From assembly GCA_963565915.1 (NCBI GenBank), contig OY751486.1:5084001-5148000 (forward strand): a DNA stretch of 64,000 nt. The letters run 5' to 3'. The notes under the pieces are model-generated. The model was not told the origin of the DNA. It worked only from the letters and a program-made list of their open reading frames with translations, and made no database searches. Numbering within the stretch: the first letter of the stretch is position 1; each line of letters opens with the position of its first letter. The translations under genes were made by a program, and so were the position numbers. The stretch is from Entoloma clypeatum (lineage: Eukaryota; Basidiomycota; Agaricomycetes; Agaricales; Entolomataceae). Shown here piece by piece: positions 45,027-57,840 of this stretch.

Positions 45027-46082
45027 ATGTCTACCTCTCGCTCCGCCCTCGACTCCATCGCCATCTTCGACGGCATTGACTACCAAAGTTGGGCCGAGAA
45101 AATGAAGTCGTACCTTCTCCATCAAGGAGTCTGGCGCCTCATATCTGGCGACATTGAGCACCCCGACATTGCGGACTTTACGGTCACGGTCTCCACCCCT
45201 GCCTCCGCCACCTCGACGTCTGCGACTCAACCTCCGGTGGTCACCACTACCATCGACCAACCCGCCTTCCACAAGGAAAGGAAGACCTGGATCAGGGACG
45301 ATGACATGGCTCTAGGTTCCATCTGCCTCAAAGTCTCCGAGGCTATCAGGAGGCACATCAAAGACGCCAAGTCCTCAAAGGACGCCTGGAAGGTGTTAAA
45401 AGATTCTTATTCGAAGGTCTCCCCCGCCACCATATTTGGCGACTTTAAAGCCGCTGCCTCCTTCAGGCTGTTGGGTCGCGACCCCGTACCAGAAATTGAG
45501 CGCCTTGGGTCACTCTTCGCTTGCCTCAGCGACTCAAAATTCGTTGTGCCTGATCTGATGCAGGCTATGATCTTGGCAAGTGCCATTCCTGACACTTGGG
45601 CGTCTCTCTCCACCGCCCTCTTCCAGGTCTACGATGCCGATGACTTCACATGGCAGGCCGTCACCGACAGCATTGTTTCAGAATACAGGCACAAGTATGC
45701 GATAGGGTCTACTCAGGCGTCCAACGAGCAGGCCCGGAAAATCTCCGGGACTAAGCAAAAGGGGCAAGACCCCAAATGGGAAAAGCAGACAGCGCCGAGT
45801 ACCTCACGTAACAATGCTGACGAGCAGCCTAACTTGACCGACCCAAGTACCGCTTCTGAAAAGAAGAAGGGAAAGGGACGCTGGCGCAACCAGAAGAAAC
45901 ACGCCAACAACGCTGACAACGACTCCGACCATGCTGAGGAAATGGTCGAGTTTATTGCACCAGCCATTGAGCAAGCCCCTCGTCATCCTGCTCCCTGTCC
46001 CCTTCCTCCTCGTCAACGTGCCCCTTGTCCTCTCCCTCCTCGTCATGCACCTGCCTTCACCACTGTGCTGCCCCGTCGATAG
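45027..46082 (+). CDS. gag: Copia Gag
   Basis: 351 codons from the ATG at 45027. Typical UBN2-like gag: FDGIDYQSWAEKMKSYLL, then AWKVLKDSYSK and a Lys-rich tail (KKKGKGRWRNQKKH). No zinc knuckle is visible. The frame ends in a Pro/Arg repeat and is overlapped for 58 bp by the pol frame in another phase. Related fungal copia elements are usually one frame, so an indel in the CCTCGTC repeats is the simplest reading. Confidence 0.85.
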   Translation: MSTSRSALDSIAIFDGIDYQSWAEKMKSYLLHQGVWRLISGDIEHPDIADFTVTVSTPASATSTSATQPPVVTTTIDQPAFHKERKTWIRDDDMALGSICLKVSEAIRRHIKDAKSSKDAWKVLKDSYSKVSPATIFGDFKAAASFRLLGRDPVPEIERLGSLFACLSDSKFVVPDLMQAMILASAIPDTWASLSTALFQVYDADDFTWQAVTDSIVSEYRHKYAIGSTQASNEQARKISGTKQKGQDPKWEKQTAPSTSRNNADEQPNLTDPSTASEKKKGKGRWRNQKKHANNADNDSDHAEEMVEFIAPAIEQAPRHPAPCPLPPRQRAPCPLPPRHAPAFTTVLPRR

Positions 46083-49000
46083 AGCAATCACTGAAGATGA
46101 TGGACATCGACCAGGAACGGATGGGGCCAGATGAGTTTGTGGACGAGATAGAACTTGACGGTTCGTCGAAACCCTTTCTTAAACCTTACCAATTGCGGAA
46201 AGCTAACAATACCTCTCAACAGACGTATGATATAATAGCCAGTACCAGTACAAAATGCGTAGATCACTTTAGCAGTGATTTACATAAAAAATATATTAAA
46301 CATTTTGCTTCTTGTACACATTGTAAGGAAAAAGAACACGCGCAATGGATATTAAATTCCGGTGCCTCTTTACACTTCACCTATGAGTTTAAAGACTTCG
46401 CATATTATAGACCTCTCACGGTCAAGCAATTCATCCAAACTGCAGCTAAAGGGAAGAAACTGGAAATACTCGGAGTTGGGGCCGTTCCAGTACGGCACAC
46501 CCTAAATGGGGAAGTTAAAACCCATCTTCTCAGACCGGTGTTCTACATTCCGGACATGGACACATGCCTATTGTCCCTAGGCATCTTCCTTAACCATGGT
46601 TACAAAGTAGACGGGACTTGTGGAGAAATCAACATCTCCAAAGGGCTGAGCAAAATCCAGTTTTCGCCCCACATCCTTGGTCAAACCATTTACTGGTTAG
46701 ACACTGAAATATGCTATGACCAGATCCATGCGATCTCAAGCGAAATCACTGTCGAAACATGGCACAAGTGCCTTGGTCACCCAAATTATCAAGCACTCCG
46801 AAAGATTCCCACCAGTACCAAAGGGGTACCTGAGACACTAGTACGTGAGAAATCACAGGAAAGTTGCACAGGTTGCCTCAAAGGGAAAATGCTGAATCAG
46901 TCATATCCCAATTCAATGACAAGGGCAACAAAAACCTTTGATCTGATCCATTCCGATCTCAAACAGATATCCACGGCATCATACCACAAATATAAATATT
47001 TCCTTACGTTTTTGGACGACTTTTCATCCCACGTCTGGGTCGTCTTGCTTAGGAAGAAGTCGGATGCCGTCACGGCACTACGACAATTCCTTGCAATGAT
47101 CCAGAATCAATTCACCGCCACTCCTAAGAAATGGCGAGTTGATGGAGGTGGAGAGTTTGACGAATACAAGGATGTACTTGCCGATCATGGAATTCTGATC
47201 GACGTCACGCTCCCGTATCAGCACCAGCAGAATGGTAGAGCAGAATGGATAAATCGAACACTGTGGGAGAAATCTCAGGCCTTGCGCTTCGACGTGTGCT
47301 TACCCCCTATGTGGTGGGAATTCTGTTTGGAACATGCAGCCTTTTTCTACAACAGAACCCCCATGCAGCGTCTTGAATGGAATACCCCTTACTTCAGGGT
47401 GACCAATGAGATCCCCGATATGTCAAGTATCAGAGTCTTCGGATGTCAGGCATATGTGTATATCCCAAAGGAAAAACGTAGAAATTCCCTGGACTCTAGA
47501 TCTCGATTGATGATTTATCTCGGATCAAAACCAGGGGTCAAAGGATACCATTTCATGGATCCTGAGACTAATACAATTCTCATGGGTGGGAAAGCTATCT
47601 TTGATGAAAGCAAGTACCCTAGATGCCACATCGACCCTTTGCCAGAAAACCATCCAGAAATGGAAAACCCAGAACCGGCTGATGAGTTTGAGGACCTCAT
47701 CCCTGGAAACGATGACAATGACAGTCATTACGAAAAACCTCACGACCCTGTTCCCACTGGACAGGATCACCCTGAATCAGACAATGACTTGCCATCTAGC
47801 GAGCCCGACGATGAACCATGAGTACCCACCCCGGAACCCGAACAAGTACCAGATCGACCGATCAGGGAACGATGAGTTCGGAGAATGCCAGGTAGCATCT
47901 ATGGGGAAGACACCCCTGCTTCTGATCTTGAAAAAATGGATCGAAGACGTAGATTAGGCGGTCAAACGGCATGGATGAACAATCTCCTAATAGAGGCAAT
48001 CTCTATCCAAGTGGGCATCATCGAAATGTCACACAAAGATATATACCTTCTTCCAAACAAAGAAGATTGGTATGCGGCAGAACAAAAAGAGCTAGACATG
48101 CTCAAAAGCCACGGGGTGATCACGGAGTTAGTACCCCTACCTACAGGGAGGAAAGCACTAAGGAACAAATGGGTTTACAACAAAAAATCCGACGGGCGTT
48201 TGAAAGCGCGCCTTGTTGCAAAAGGTTTCTCACAGGTAGAAGGGATCGACTTCGATCAGATCTTCTCACCAGTAGTGAGATACAAGACCGTCTGGTTGAT
48301 TCTGGCATTGACAGCCCTTGAAGGGTGGTTCATGACATTCTTGGACATCTCATCAGCCTTCCTCTATGGAACACTCCATGAGGTAATTTACATGCGACAG
48401 CCTGAGGGCTACATAGTAAAAGGGAAAGAACACTTCGTGTACCGACTATACAAAGCCCTATACGGACTTAAACAGGCCACATTAGCCTGGTGGAGGGAAC
48501 TCAATTCCTCCATGAAAAAGCTCGGTTTTGTCCAGCTTCACTCCGATGCGGGAGTTTTCATTCACACAAGTACCAAAGGGGAAATTGTGATCGCCGTCAT
48601 TTATGTCGATGACTCTGCTTTTCTTGGCACAAACCGAGAATACACGCTAGAGAAAAAGAAGGTCTTCATGACAACATGGGAATGTAGGGACCTAGGCCAC
48701 CTAGTGTCTAATGGGGAACCGAAAGAATTTCTCTCGATCCAAATAAGGCAACATGGGAAGAGGATCTTCATTGATCAAGTACCTTACCTTGAGAAAATTC
48801 TCGCGCGAATGGGGATGAGCGAATCCAATGCCACCCACACCCCACTCCCGACGGGCTACAAACCCATGAAGTCCGAAGATGAACCCAATGCGGAACTCAG
48901 ATCCAAGTACCAATCTGTCATTGGATCACTATTGTACTTAATGATCGGACATTTGTTTTGCTGTAATCAAAATGTCCCAATTTTCTGCAAACCCTACCAA

Positions 49001-49556
49001 ATGCCATTTAGAAGTGGCAAGGGATGTTTGCAGGTATTTGAAGGCAATGAAAGATTACACAATCATGTATGATGGTGATTCTGGGAAAGGAATCTACGCA
49101 TTTACAGACTCTGATTGGGCGTCAGACGAAAACACCAGAAAATCCACCACTGGTTACTTCATATCGCTGGCGTCTGGAGCAGTAACATGGGTTTCATCGG
49201 CGCAAAAGACCATTGCCCTCTCTTTCACAGAAGCAGAGTACATGGCGCTATCAGATTGCAGTCGCGCAGTGACATGGCTTAGAAGCATGCTTGCTGAACT
49301 TGGAATGCAGATCGGATCAGTTCTGATCTATGGAGACAACAATGGCTCCGTCTTTATCGCATCCAATCCTGTAACTGAGAAGCGATCCAAGCACATCGAC
49401 GTGCGATTCCACTTTGTCAGAGAAAAAGTATCTGAAGGGATTATTACGGTCGAATTCATTGAAGGAGTGAATAACCCTGCAGACCTTTTAACTAAAAATC
49501 TGGGGAAAATCCTCTTCAACAAGTTTATCCCGTACTTTGGATTACTTAAAAACTAG
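46025..49556 (+). pseudogene. pol: Copia Pol, broken
   Basis: Order: protease, integrase, reverse transcriptase, RNase H. Protease has ILNSGAS, so the catalytic Asp is Asn. The GAG-pre-integrase block has WHKCLGHPN and CTGCLKG; the integrase has D (IHSDLK), D (RVDGGGEF) and E (NGRAEWINR). Reverse transcriptase has LDISSAFLYG and YVDDSAF; RNase H has FTDSDWASD and FTEAEYMAL. Breaks: TGA at 47819-47821 and 47873-47875 in the linker, and a frame change near 48950 where about 11 nt seem missing between LMIG and CFAVIKMSQ. Confidence 0.88.
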
Positions 49557-49625
49557 ACAAAGAAAGAGTACCTATATGGGAAAAAGAAAAGATGTATTTA
49601 GAAGTATGTACTAAATATGGGGGGG

Positions 49626-49933
49626 TGTTGAAACTTTTCCATCACATAGATTAGATTAGATTAGATTATATCACGTGACCTTAGACATCTTCGATTACAC
49701 ACTTATTTGGTTGGTACAAACAGTAGTATGGTATATAAGACCAGGAAACTGTCAATATCAACAAGTTGTCTCTTGACTCTTAACCAGCTCCATCGCTCTT
49801 ACCAGCCTCAACCGCTCTCACCAGCCCCACCCTTCTCAACCAAGTAAGTGACTAGAACGGTAGAGTAGAGTACTTCCACTGTAGCTGTGTTGCTCAGTAC
49901 ATCTGCGGCTAGCGCCCAGGTGGAACTTCAACA
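49626..49933 (+). repeat. Copia 3' LTR
   Basis: Near-identical to the 5' LTR; ends directly at gypsy gag sequence. Confidence 0.92.
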
Positions 49934-50540
49934 ACGACTAAAGTGACCCGTTTTGTTACATCTGAAGCATGCATTGGCATTCTTGCCTTTGATGCGTGAA
50001 GTATCAATGTCCATTGCATTGGGGTCCCTTGTCAGCGGAGCGGATGCGGATGCGAGCGGAGCTGTACGCGGAATGAATGGAATGTAGGGGCGAGGGAACA
50101 CTGAGGTGCCAGGTACTCTTGGTCCGACAACATTGCGGAAGGCGGAGGTGCGGGTCGGAGCAGTGGCTTTGAAGGCTTTGTTGGCAATCCTATTGTCGTC
50201 ATTGACTCGTGCTGCAGAGTACCACTCATCGGGGTTGTCATCCGCCGGTTGTCCGTGGGTCAGGGTGGCAATCTCATTCTGAATGTCGGAACGGAGACCA
50301 TGGCGGAATTTGAGTACGATGTTGGTATCCTCCTGATAACCCGCTTTGTCAATGTAGTCTTTGAACTCGTCAATATAGGTCTCGACATCCCGTTGACCTT
50401 GCTAATAGGATTCTCCTTCGAGGATCAGTCTCGCGTCCTGTTCCTCATTCTTCGGAGTGAACTCCGCTGTAAAGACTGCACGGAAGTCCACCCAAGTCCG
50501 ATAAGGCGGAGCACCGGTCCTCCGCTCCTGTCGGATAAAT
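49934..50540 (-). pseudogene. Ty3/gypsy gag C-terminal fragment
   Basis: Minus-strand coding-like sequence with the retrotransposon gag pattern (VDFRAVFTAEF, VETYIDEFKDYIDKAGY, ATLTHGQPADDNPDEWY) ending in a zinc knuckle ACFRCNKTGHFS cut off at the copia LTR border. A TAG-like break near 50401 interrupts the frame. It differs from the gag of the adjacent gypsy pol, so the two may come from different elements. Confidence 0.7.
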
Positions 50541-50688
50541 GACTCATCTGCTACCGCCTATAGTCAGTACCTATATAAACCTCTTGTACTATAGTAGATT
50601 CCTTAGATTTAGCAATCACTTTGCTCTTCGCCTTTCCACTTTCCTGCAGACTCTGCCCGAACCTTGGAACGGTTTGTTAAGCATAACA
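50541..50688 (+). repeat. Gypsy LTR fragment (3' portion)
   Basis: Matches the end of the LTR at 55173-55574 from GACTCATC to GCATAACA, including the TATATAAACCTCTTG promoter segment. The 5' part is absent. Confidence 0.8.
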
Positions 50689-53600
50689 CTGGTGCATCAC
50701 CCCGTTTCAGGTTCACATACCGTTCCATCTCTTCTCGTGCTTTTACTAGCGCCGCTTCTGCCTCCTCATGAATCTTCTTCATTCGCTCCGCAAATTCTTT
50801 TGCTGGTTCTGACTTTTCTGTCCTCCGAGGTCCTATGCCCATCCTAGGGTTAAACCCATAATTTACATAGAACAGCAAAAACTGAGTTGCCATGTGAATT
50901 TTATTATTATAGACAAACTCCACGGTTGCCATCGTTTTTGGGCCAATCTGTTTGCCGATGGGAGATAAACGATCTTAGATATTGCTCCAACTCCTGGTTG
51001 ATGTGTTCTGTCTGTCTGTCTGTCTGTGGATGATCCGCCGTTGATAATCTAGTTGTGATTCCCAATATTTTATTTAGTTCCTTCATAAATATTGCCACAA
51101 ATTGTGGTCCGCGATCTGACGTTAATGATTCTGGAAGTCCATGAAGTTTCCAGACTTCATCCTGATATAGTTTAGCTAATCCTTCTGCTGAGACTTCATC
51201 GCATGTTTTGATAAAGTGTGACTGCTTAGTGGACCTGCAAGCCACAACTAATACCGTGTTGTACCCCTGAGCTTCTGGGAGTCCCACAATAAAATCTGCC
51301 ATAACGTGTTTCCATGGTCCTGCATGTTCCGTGTTTGCTTTTAATTTACCGGCTAGCGGTTGAGGCACGTTTTTTGATCGTTGACATCTGTCGCAGCCCT
51401 CGACATATGCTTTGACCATGTTTGTAATTCCAGGCCACCAATAATTACGTGTAACCAATTCCAGGGTTTTCCATTGCCCTGGATGTCCCGCGACCGGATT
51501 GTTGTGATGTAATTTAATAATTTCCACCCTGAGTTCCTGATCCTTTGGAACGTACACCTTTCCTCTGTGCAACCATAAACCCTGCTCCTCATGCCATTCC
51601 TCCACTTGTAATGTTTTTGTGTTTGTTTTCTTTAATTCTTCCACCGCTTTGAGCACTTGCTCGTCAAACTCTTTTGCATCCCTGATGCATTTCAATAGTT
51701 TAGTTTCTTCTCCATCAATAAGTAGATGTCCCCGATCCATTGCACGCAAGTGGAAATATTCGGGTTTCAATAGGGTTACATCCTCATTATCATTTTCCAC
51801 CCCCTTTCTATGGTCAACTCTTCTTGAAAGAGTGTCCGCCTTCCCCATTGAAGTTCCTGCCTTGTGTATTAATTTAAAGTTGAAACATGTTAGATACAAC
51901 ACCCAACGTGCTTGTCTGCGATTAAGCTTTCGACCCTGCATGAAGTACTCGAGGTTTTTATGATCAGTCCAGATCTCGACCTCATGTTTGGCTCCTTCAA
52001 GGTGGTGTCTCCATGCTTCCAGCACTCGAATTATGCCCAGCATTTCCTTATCGTGTACGTTGTAATTTCTTTCCACATCATTTAATCCTTTAGATAAAAA
52101 GGCACATGGCCTCCATTTCTCATCCTCACATTCCATAGATAGAATCGCTCCCGTGGCAAAGTCCGATGCGTCTGATTCTACTCTTAACTTCCGATCTGGA
52201 TCGGGCGATACCAATATGGGTGCTTCCGTAAATAACCTTTTTAGCGCGTCAAACACTTCCTCCTGTTCCGTACTCCATTTCCATACCATGTCTTTCCTTG
52301 TTAACTTATGTAATGGTCTGGCCACTTTAGAGAAATCCTTGACAAATCTCCGATAGAAGTTGGCGAGTCCAAGGAATGATTGTACTTCCTTGACCTTAGT
52401 CGGTGTCGGCCATTGGTTGATGGCGTCTACTTTCGAAGGGTCCATCCGAATTCCATCCTTTTCAATAATTAATCCCAAGAACTCTATTTTGTCTCTATCA
52501 AAGAAACATTTCTCTGGTTTCAGGAATAAATCGTTTTCTCGTAATCTTTTCAACACTTCCTCCACTATGGTGTCATGTCCTTCCTCTCCTTCTGTTGCCA
52601 CCAATATATCATCGATATAAATAACCATGTATCCCTGATCGATCAAGTCCCTAAATATATCATTCATCATGGTCTGGAACATGCTCGGGGAATTATTCAA
52701 TCCGAAAAACATGACTGTCGGTTCAAAGGCTCCATCGGGGGTTGTAAATGCCACTTTCCACTTGTCTCCTTCCTTGATGCGCACATTGTTGTAGCTCCAT
52801 CTGAGATCCATCTTGGTGAACCTTTTCTTCCCTTTTAACTTATCGATCAACTCTGGAATCAACAGGAGTGGATAATTATTGCAGACAGTCCAGCTGTTAA
52901 TATGTCGGTAATCCTGTACCATTCATTTCTTTCCATCCTTTTTGGGTATAAAGAATACTGGCAAAGTTTGTGGTGACTTGGTAGGTCAAATATATCCTTT
53001 GCATAATTGATCGTCCACAAATTCAGATACTTCTTTCCTTTCATCCGGTGACAGGGGGTAGACTTTGGCTTTCCTTGGTACAAAATCTGGTTTTAGGTCT
53101 ATGGCGTGATCCCATGGTTTCCGGACTGGTAACCTTTCCGACGCTTTCTTTTCAAAGACTGATAGATAGTTGTGATATTTCCGGGGGACAACCTCTTCCG
53201 CTGGTACCTCATCTGAGGGTTCTCCCTTAGCTGCTCTGAGCATGTGGATCACCTCCTCTCCCACTTCTTCTTCATTTCCTTCTACTACTTCTTCCATTCT
53301 TCCACCCCATCTGGTTCTTGCAGTTTTATTTAAATAATGTGTTCGACGCATGCCGCATTCTTCTGGACATCTGGATAGTTTAATTTCTGCTTTTTCCCAA
53401 TCGATCTCTGGATTATGGTGTTTCAGCCAAGTGTGTCCAACAATAATCTTAGCTTTTTCTAAGTTGCATGCTTCAAACACTGCTATTTCCACATGTCCCT
53501 TATACCGCATGGCCATGACTGCCTCATGCATGATCGAACCTCCTTGGTTAAGCGTGCCATCAATGTTGTAGACCCAAATGGGGAAAGGTAGCTCCCTTAA

Positions 53601-53738
53601 CTTAATATTGTTTCTCTTGGCGAAGTCCAGATCAATGAACATCCCTGTCGCCCCTGAGTCTAATAATGCATCAACATCAAAGGTGTGTTTGTCCTGCAAT
53701 GTTTCCAGCGTGATTTTCATCATAAGCTCCTTTTCCAA
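50689..53738 (-). pseudogene. pol: Ty3/gypsy Pol, broken
   Basis: Minus strand: protease ([18 protein letters not shown]), reverse transcriptase (PKKDGKK, VQDYRHIN, YIDDILVATEG), RNase H (FATGAILSME, IWTDHKNLEYFM), and integrase (HHNNPVAGHPGQWKTLEL, WKHVMADFIVGLP, LTSDRGPQF). In-frame TGA codons at 52986-52988 and 52923-52925 sit where relatives have Arg. A frame change near 50915 separates the integrase from its last 100 residues. The coding end runs into an LTR fragment. Confidence 0.88.
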
Positions 53739-53789
53739 AGAAGCAGATCAAATAGAAAGATGGTTCCCCCATAGAGTCCATTTGCCTAT

Positions 53790-54750
53790 TCAAGTGATCT
53801 GATTCGTCTGAACAGGGATTAAGCATTCGTCCGTAAGGGCTGAACCAAGCCTTGTTTCCAAGGACTCCCCAATGATATAGTTTACAAGCGTATCTAAGTC
53901 CAATTCATCTTTTTTTGGTTTTTCTCTTTTAGGTTTATCTAATAGTATTTTATTGTACGTAACTGCTGCGTCCAAAAGTTTCTGAAACCATGATTTTACA
54001 GTGTCCTTATGTATGTAAGAGTCTATAGGCAATGCGGGGGAATTACTGGTTGATGTTCACAAAACCCTGCTGCCCTGCAGCTTGTCCATTGGTATTCAGC
54101 GCAGGCATGCTATTCACACCCATTTGTCCATTTGTGGCTTGACGTGCTTGATGCCTTGCCGTTATCAGAATTTCTTCCTCCTCGTGCTCATCAATTTGTT
54201 CAATCATTGCCGCTTGTACCCTGCGCTGCCGCTGCCTGCAATCTCAGGCGAAATGCCCCTGTCCACCACAGTTATAGCAATTACCAGGAACTCATCGCTG
54301 GTTTCTGTCGACATTCATCGTGTTCAGATCGCGTCGTTGTTGCTGCTGACCGTTTTGCTGGAGATGGTACCCCCCATTCTGTTGTTGCCCAAAGGGCCTT
54401 CCAAAATTATTCTGGCCTTGCAGCCGCGGTCATCCCTGTGTAACAGATCTCGATTTACTCGGATCCACGTGAGCATTTTTGCCCACCATCCTGAAAACAG
54501 GAGTCGGATCCATTATATTTGCTGGGATCTGTGGCTATTTCAATTCTTTGGCCTGGTCGGTGAGGAGGAGGAGGAGGTGGTGGTGGTGTGATGGGGGGAG
54601 CATGATGTTTGGGGAGTTCAGGGGCTTCGTCCTGAAAGTCTTGGTTGTCCATGATGGTGTTTTGACGGGGGGAGGTGCTTTGGTTTGAACAATAGTACCT
54701 TACATCGGGCGCGCAACCCTGTTCTGACACTTAGGCAAAAGAAAATCTGA
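53790..54750 (-). pseudogene. gag: Ty3/gypsy Gag remnant
   Basis: Pieces of gag in several frames on the minus strand. The zinc knuckle NCYNCGGQGHFA-stop-DC lies at about 54238-54282, with TGA (54244-54246) replacing the residue between Ala and Asp. A His/Gln/Asn-rich stretch precedes it. Confidence 0.65.
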
Positions 54751-55172
54751 AAAGAAAACCCAAAGAACAATCTGTCTACCCAGGCAGTCAGGATGCCCGA
54801 TTAGAGGAAGATCTGGGAAAGATGAAGTCCATGCGGTCAATACCCCTACACGCGCTGGACTGGTTGAATCAAGATGTCAAGGAGTTGGGGCTTGGAACAC
54901 CTGTTGTGAACTAGATGTGTACAGTCTTCTCTTCCAAACTGTCACATGCACCAGCAACTTCCCCAAAGGTTAGATGCGTCGGCCTTTGGTCACCTCGACA
55001 CGGGACGGGCTCAATGTTTCCCTGTGTGTCTCGAACGGCAACACTAGTTATAATGGGTGTACCAAATGTTTCTCTTCTTATCCCTGAAGTCCGGGAGGTC
55101 CCCCTTAACGCTAGGGTCCACGTATAGATGTGTACTTTTGACAAAAAAGCACGAAACGGCAAGGTTGAAATG

Positions 55173-55574
55173 TGTTACGGACTCTACGGTATGATGACCA
55201 TGTCATATCTTTTACTTATCGGCCCGACTCAGTGCCCTCTTACGAACTCACTATGTCTAATGTCTACTTTCGCAACCTTCGATTTCCAGTCTGACTCATT
55301 ACATTACTTCGTCATCCCCTTTAGTATACTTCGCTCCCGCGCTGACTCGCTTTCCGCAGTCAGCTTACTCACTGTACATAGCCCTCCGCAGTCGCCTTAC
55401 TCATGCGCACTGCCTTCCGCAGTACTGACTCATCCGCTACCGCCTATAGTCAGTACCTATATAAACCTCTTGTACTGTAGTAGATTTCTTAGATTTAGCA
55501 ATCACATTGCTCTTCGCCTTTCCACTTTCCTGCATACTCTGCCCGAACCTTGGAACGGTTTGTTAAGCATAACA
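55173..55574 (+). mobile_element. Solo gypsy-type LTR with 5 bp target duplication
   Basis: 402 bp, TGTTACGG...GCATAACA. Flanked on both sides by AAATG (55168-55172 and 55575-55579), so an element inserted here and then recombined out, leaving one LTR. Promoter TATATAAACC is at about 55459. Confidence 0.92.
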
Positions 55575-55579
55575 AAATG

Positions 55580-56750
55580 GAGGAAAGGGAAGTGAGTTTG
55601 GGCAGGCGAGTTTTAGAGCTTGTTCTTCTGTTGAGGTGACGCTAAGTCAAACGACGTCGTGAGCCCAAACTTAGGAACTTAGAAGATGGAATGTGGAAAG
55701 ATGAAGAAGGGGCTGTATTGCCAAGAGACCCAGTGGGAATCTCAAGAGAACAAGCTATTGAATACAAGTGAAAGTACCCTACTTATATATGTAAATACCA
55801 TGAGGCTGCATTGAGGCAGTGTCATGCTGCGCGACTCCAGATCCTTCACATCCTGCTGTGTTGTAATGATAAGATGCCCTCATGTATGACACGATGTAGA
55901 TAAGATAAGATCAAGATAAGATAAGATAAAGTGAAAAAGTGAAAATACAATCATAACAATCCTCAGATAATTATGGAGTAATAGGAGGATTTCATCCTGT
56001 TAAACATCATAATGCATTCATTATATGTAGATTACTTCTATCTGCCAGTAATTAGCACTCAACGAACTATTGAACTATTGGAACTATTGGAGCTCTTCGG
56101 CTCGTGACGAGGCCAATAGCTCTAAATAGTTCAATAAATTTTTGTGAAAACCCTCATCAGCAAATCCTGATTGGCCCTGGGAGTACTACAAAGCACTCTG
56201 TAGTGCTGTAGTATGGTAGAACAGGGTATTTGAAACAGGGAGCTCTGTAGTGACCCTGGTCACTACAGAGGACCCCTGGTAGACTGGCAGGCCACTCTGT
56301 AGTGTCCTGTAGTGTCCTGTAGGAAGCACCCAGTACTCTAGACAGATACTCTGGGTCCAGAACCAGTGGGATAGCTGGTGGTATTGTAAACATCACACAC
56401 TGTCCAGATGATGATGTGGTGCAAATTTCAAAATTATTATAAAGTTTCTCTATGCTACAAACATGTAAATAAGTTTATCGGCTCTCTAGGTATTGGGAAT
56501 GAAGCACTGTGGGGTGTACATCAGTGAATACAGCAGATTTCAGATAGGAATGACTTACAGCTTTCCAGGCATTGTCATGTCCTCTGGTGCCCTGTCTGCA
56601 CATCTCCCCCTTTGCCCAGGTTCTGCTAGAGACGGATTCACCCACCTCACATGTAGACAGGCCGCAGATCGGGAGGTTCAAATTTGGAAGGTTCAGTTTA
56701 GATTTGAACTGTGGTTCAACATGAAAAATTGCGAAAAAAAAGGTGGCAAG
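55580..56750. other. Repeat debris, no gene
   Basis: At about 55738-55955 is a copy of an LTR-like sequence also present at 59040-59307 (TCTCAAGAGAACAAGCTA, CTACTTATATATGTAAATAC, then AGATAAGATAAGAT runs). At 56160-56350 the short word CTGTAGTG recurs at least six times. Confidence 0.55.
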
Positions 56751-56759
56751 GAGGCCGCA

Positions 56760-57840
56760 CAGGGTGAGAGGTGCCACTGGAGACGAGATATGGCCGCAGG
56801 GGACAAGAGGCAGCCATTGGCCAGAGGTGGCTGTTGGAGGCGAGAGACAGCCATAGGGCATGAGTGGGAGCCATTGGGGGTGAGAGGCGGCCGTAGGACA
56901 CGAGTGGGAGCTGTTGGGGGTGAGCGGGAGCCAAGGGAGACGAGAGATGGCTGTAGGGCACGAGTGGGGGCCGTCGGAGGTGAGAGGGAGCCAAGGGAGA
57001 TGAGAGACGGCTGTTGGGCACGCAGGAAAGCCATAGGGAACAAGAGGCAGGCGTTGGAGACAAGAGGTTGCCTGTTATGCTTAACAAACCGTTCCAAGGT
57101 TCGGGCAGAGTATGCAGAAAGTGGAAAGGCGAAGAGCAATGTGATTGCTAAATCTAAGGAATCTACTACAGTACAAGAGGTTTATATAGGTACTGACTAT
57201 AGGCAGTGCGCATGAGTAAGGCGACTGCGGAAAGCTATGTACAGTGAGTAAGCTGACTGTGGAAAGCGAGTCAGCGCGGGAGCGAAGTATACTAAAGGGG
57301 ATGACAAAGTAATGTAATGAGTCAGACTGGGAATCAAAGGTTGCGAAAGTAGACATTAGACATAGTGAGTTCGTAAGAGGGCGCCGAGTCGGGCCGATAA
57401 GTAAAAGATATGACGTGGTCCTCATACTGTAGAGTCCGTAACACAGCCATTGGAGGCAAGAGGAGGCCATTGGGGGCGGCAGGGAGCCGTTGGAGGTGAG
57501 AGGCGGCCATTGGAGACCAGAGATGGCCGTTGGGCATGCAAGAAAGCCGTAGGGGATGAGAGGCAGCCATTGAGGGTTAGAGGAGGCTGTTGGGGGTGAG
57601 AGGAGCGGCAGGGAGCCCTCGGGGGCGAGAGACGGCCATTGGGGGCAATAGGCAGCCGTTGGGCATGCGAGAAGACCATAGGGGATGAGTGGGAACCGTT
57701 AAAGACGAGAGATGGCCATTGGGAACCGTCAAAGACGAGAGATGGCCATTGGGAATGGTAGACGGCCGTTGGGTGCAAGAGGTAGCCCGTGAGGAAGTTG
57801 TAGGGGATGAGAGGCAGCCATTTGGGGCGATGACCATTCG
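56760..57840. repeat. Degenerate 21 bp-period minisatellite split by an LTR
   Basis: Units such as GAGAGGCGGCCATTGGGGGT and GGAGCCGTTGGAGGTGAGAGG follow one another from 56760 to 57072 and again from 57444 to 57840. A period divisible by three leaves long open frames on both strands, which I regard as accidental. Confidence 0.8.
57073..57443 (-). mobile_element. Solo LTR inserted in the minisatellite (inverted copy)
   Basis: 371 bp, inverse of the LTR at 55173-55574, about 90 percent identical by eye with some deletions. The flanks TTGCC and CAGCC resemble a diverged 5 bp duplication. Confidence 0.85.

Larger units (their letters stand above)
44356..49933 (+). mobile_element. Ty1/copia LTR retrotransposon, decayed
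   Basis: LTRs of 310 bp (44356-44665) and 308 bp (49626-49933), both TGTTGAAAC...CTTCAACA, differ by about 6-7 substitutions plus a 2 bp indel. A polypurine run (GGGGGGG) precedes the 3' LTR. No target-site duplication is seen: ACACC on the left, ACGAC on the right. The right flank is gypsy gag but the left flank is not, so one side was rearranged after insertion. Confidence 0.92.

Noticed and set aside
48845..48856. CTCCCGACGGGC in copia as an outside motif copy
   Set aside because: Only part of the core matches and it is ordinary coding sequence for the pol protein.
50541..55574. Treating the LTR fragment at 50541 and the LTR at 55173 as the two LTRs of the gypsy pol between them
   Set aside because: The LTR at 55173 has its own AAATG duplication on both sides, so it is a solo LTR; and the LTR promoters point opposite to the pol strand.
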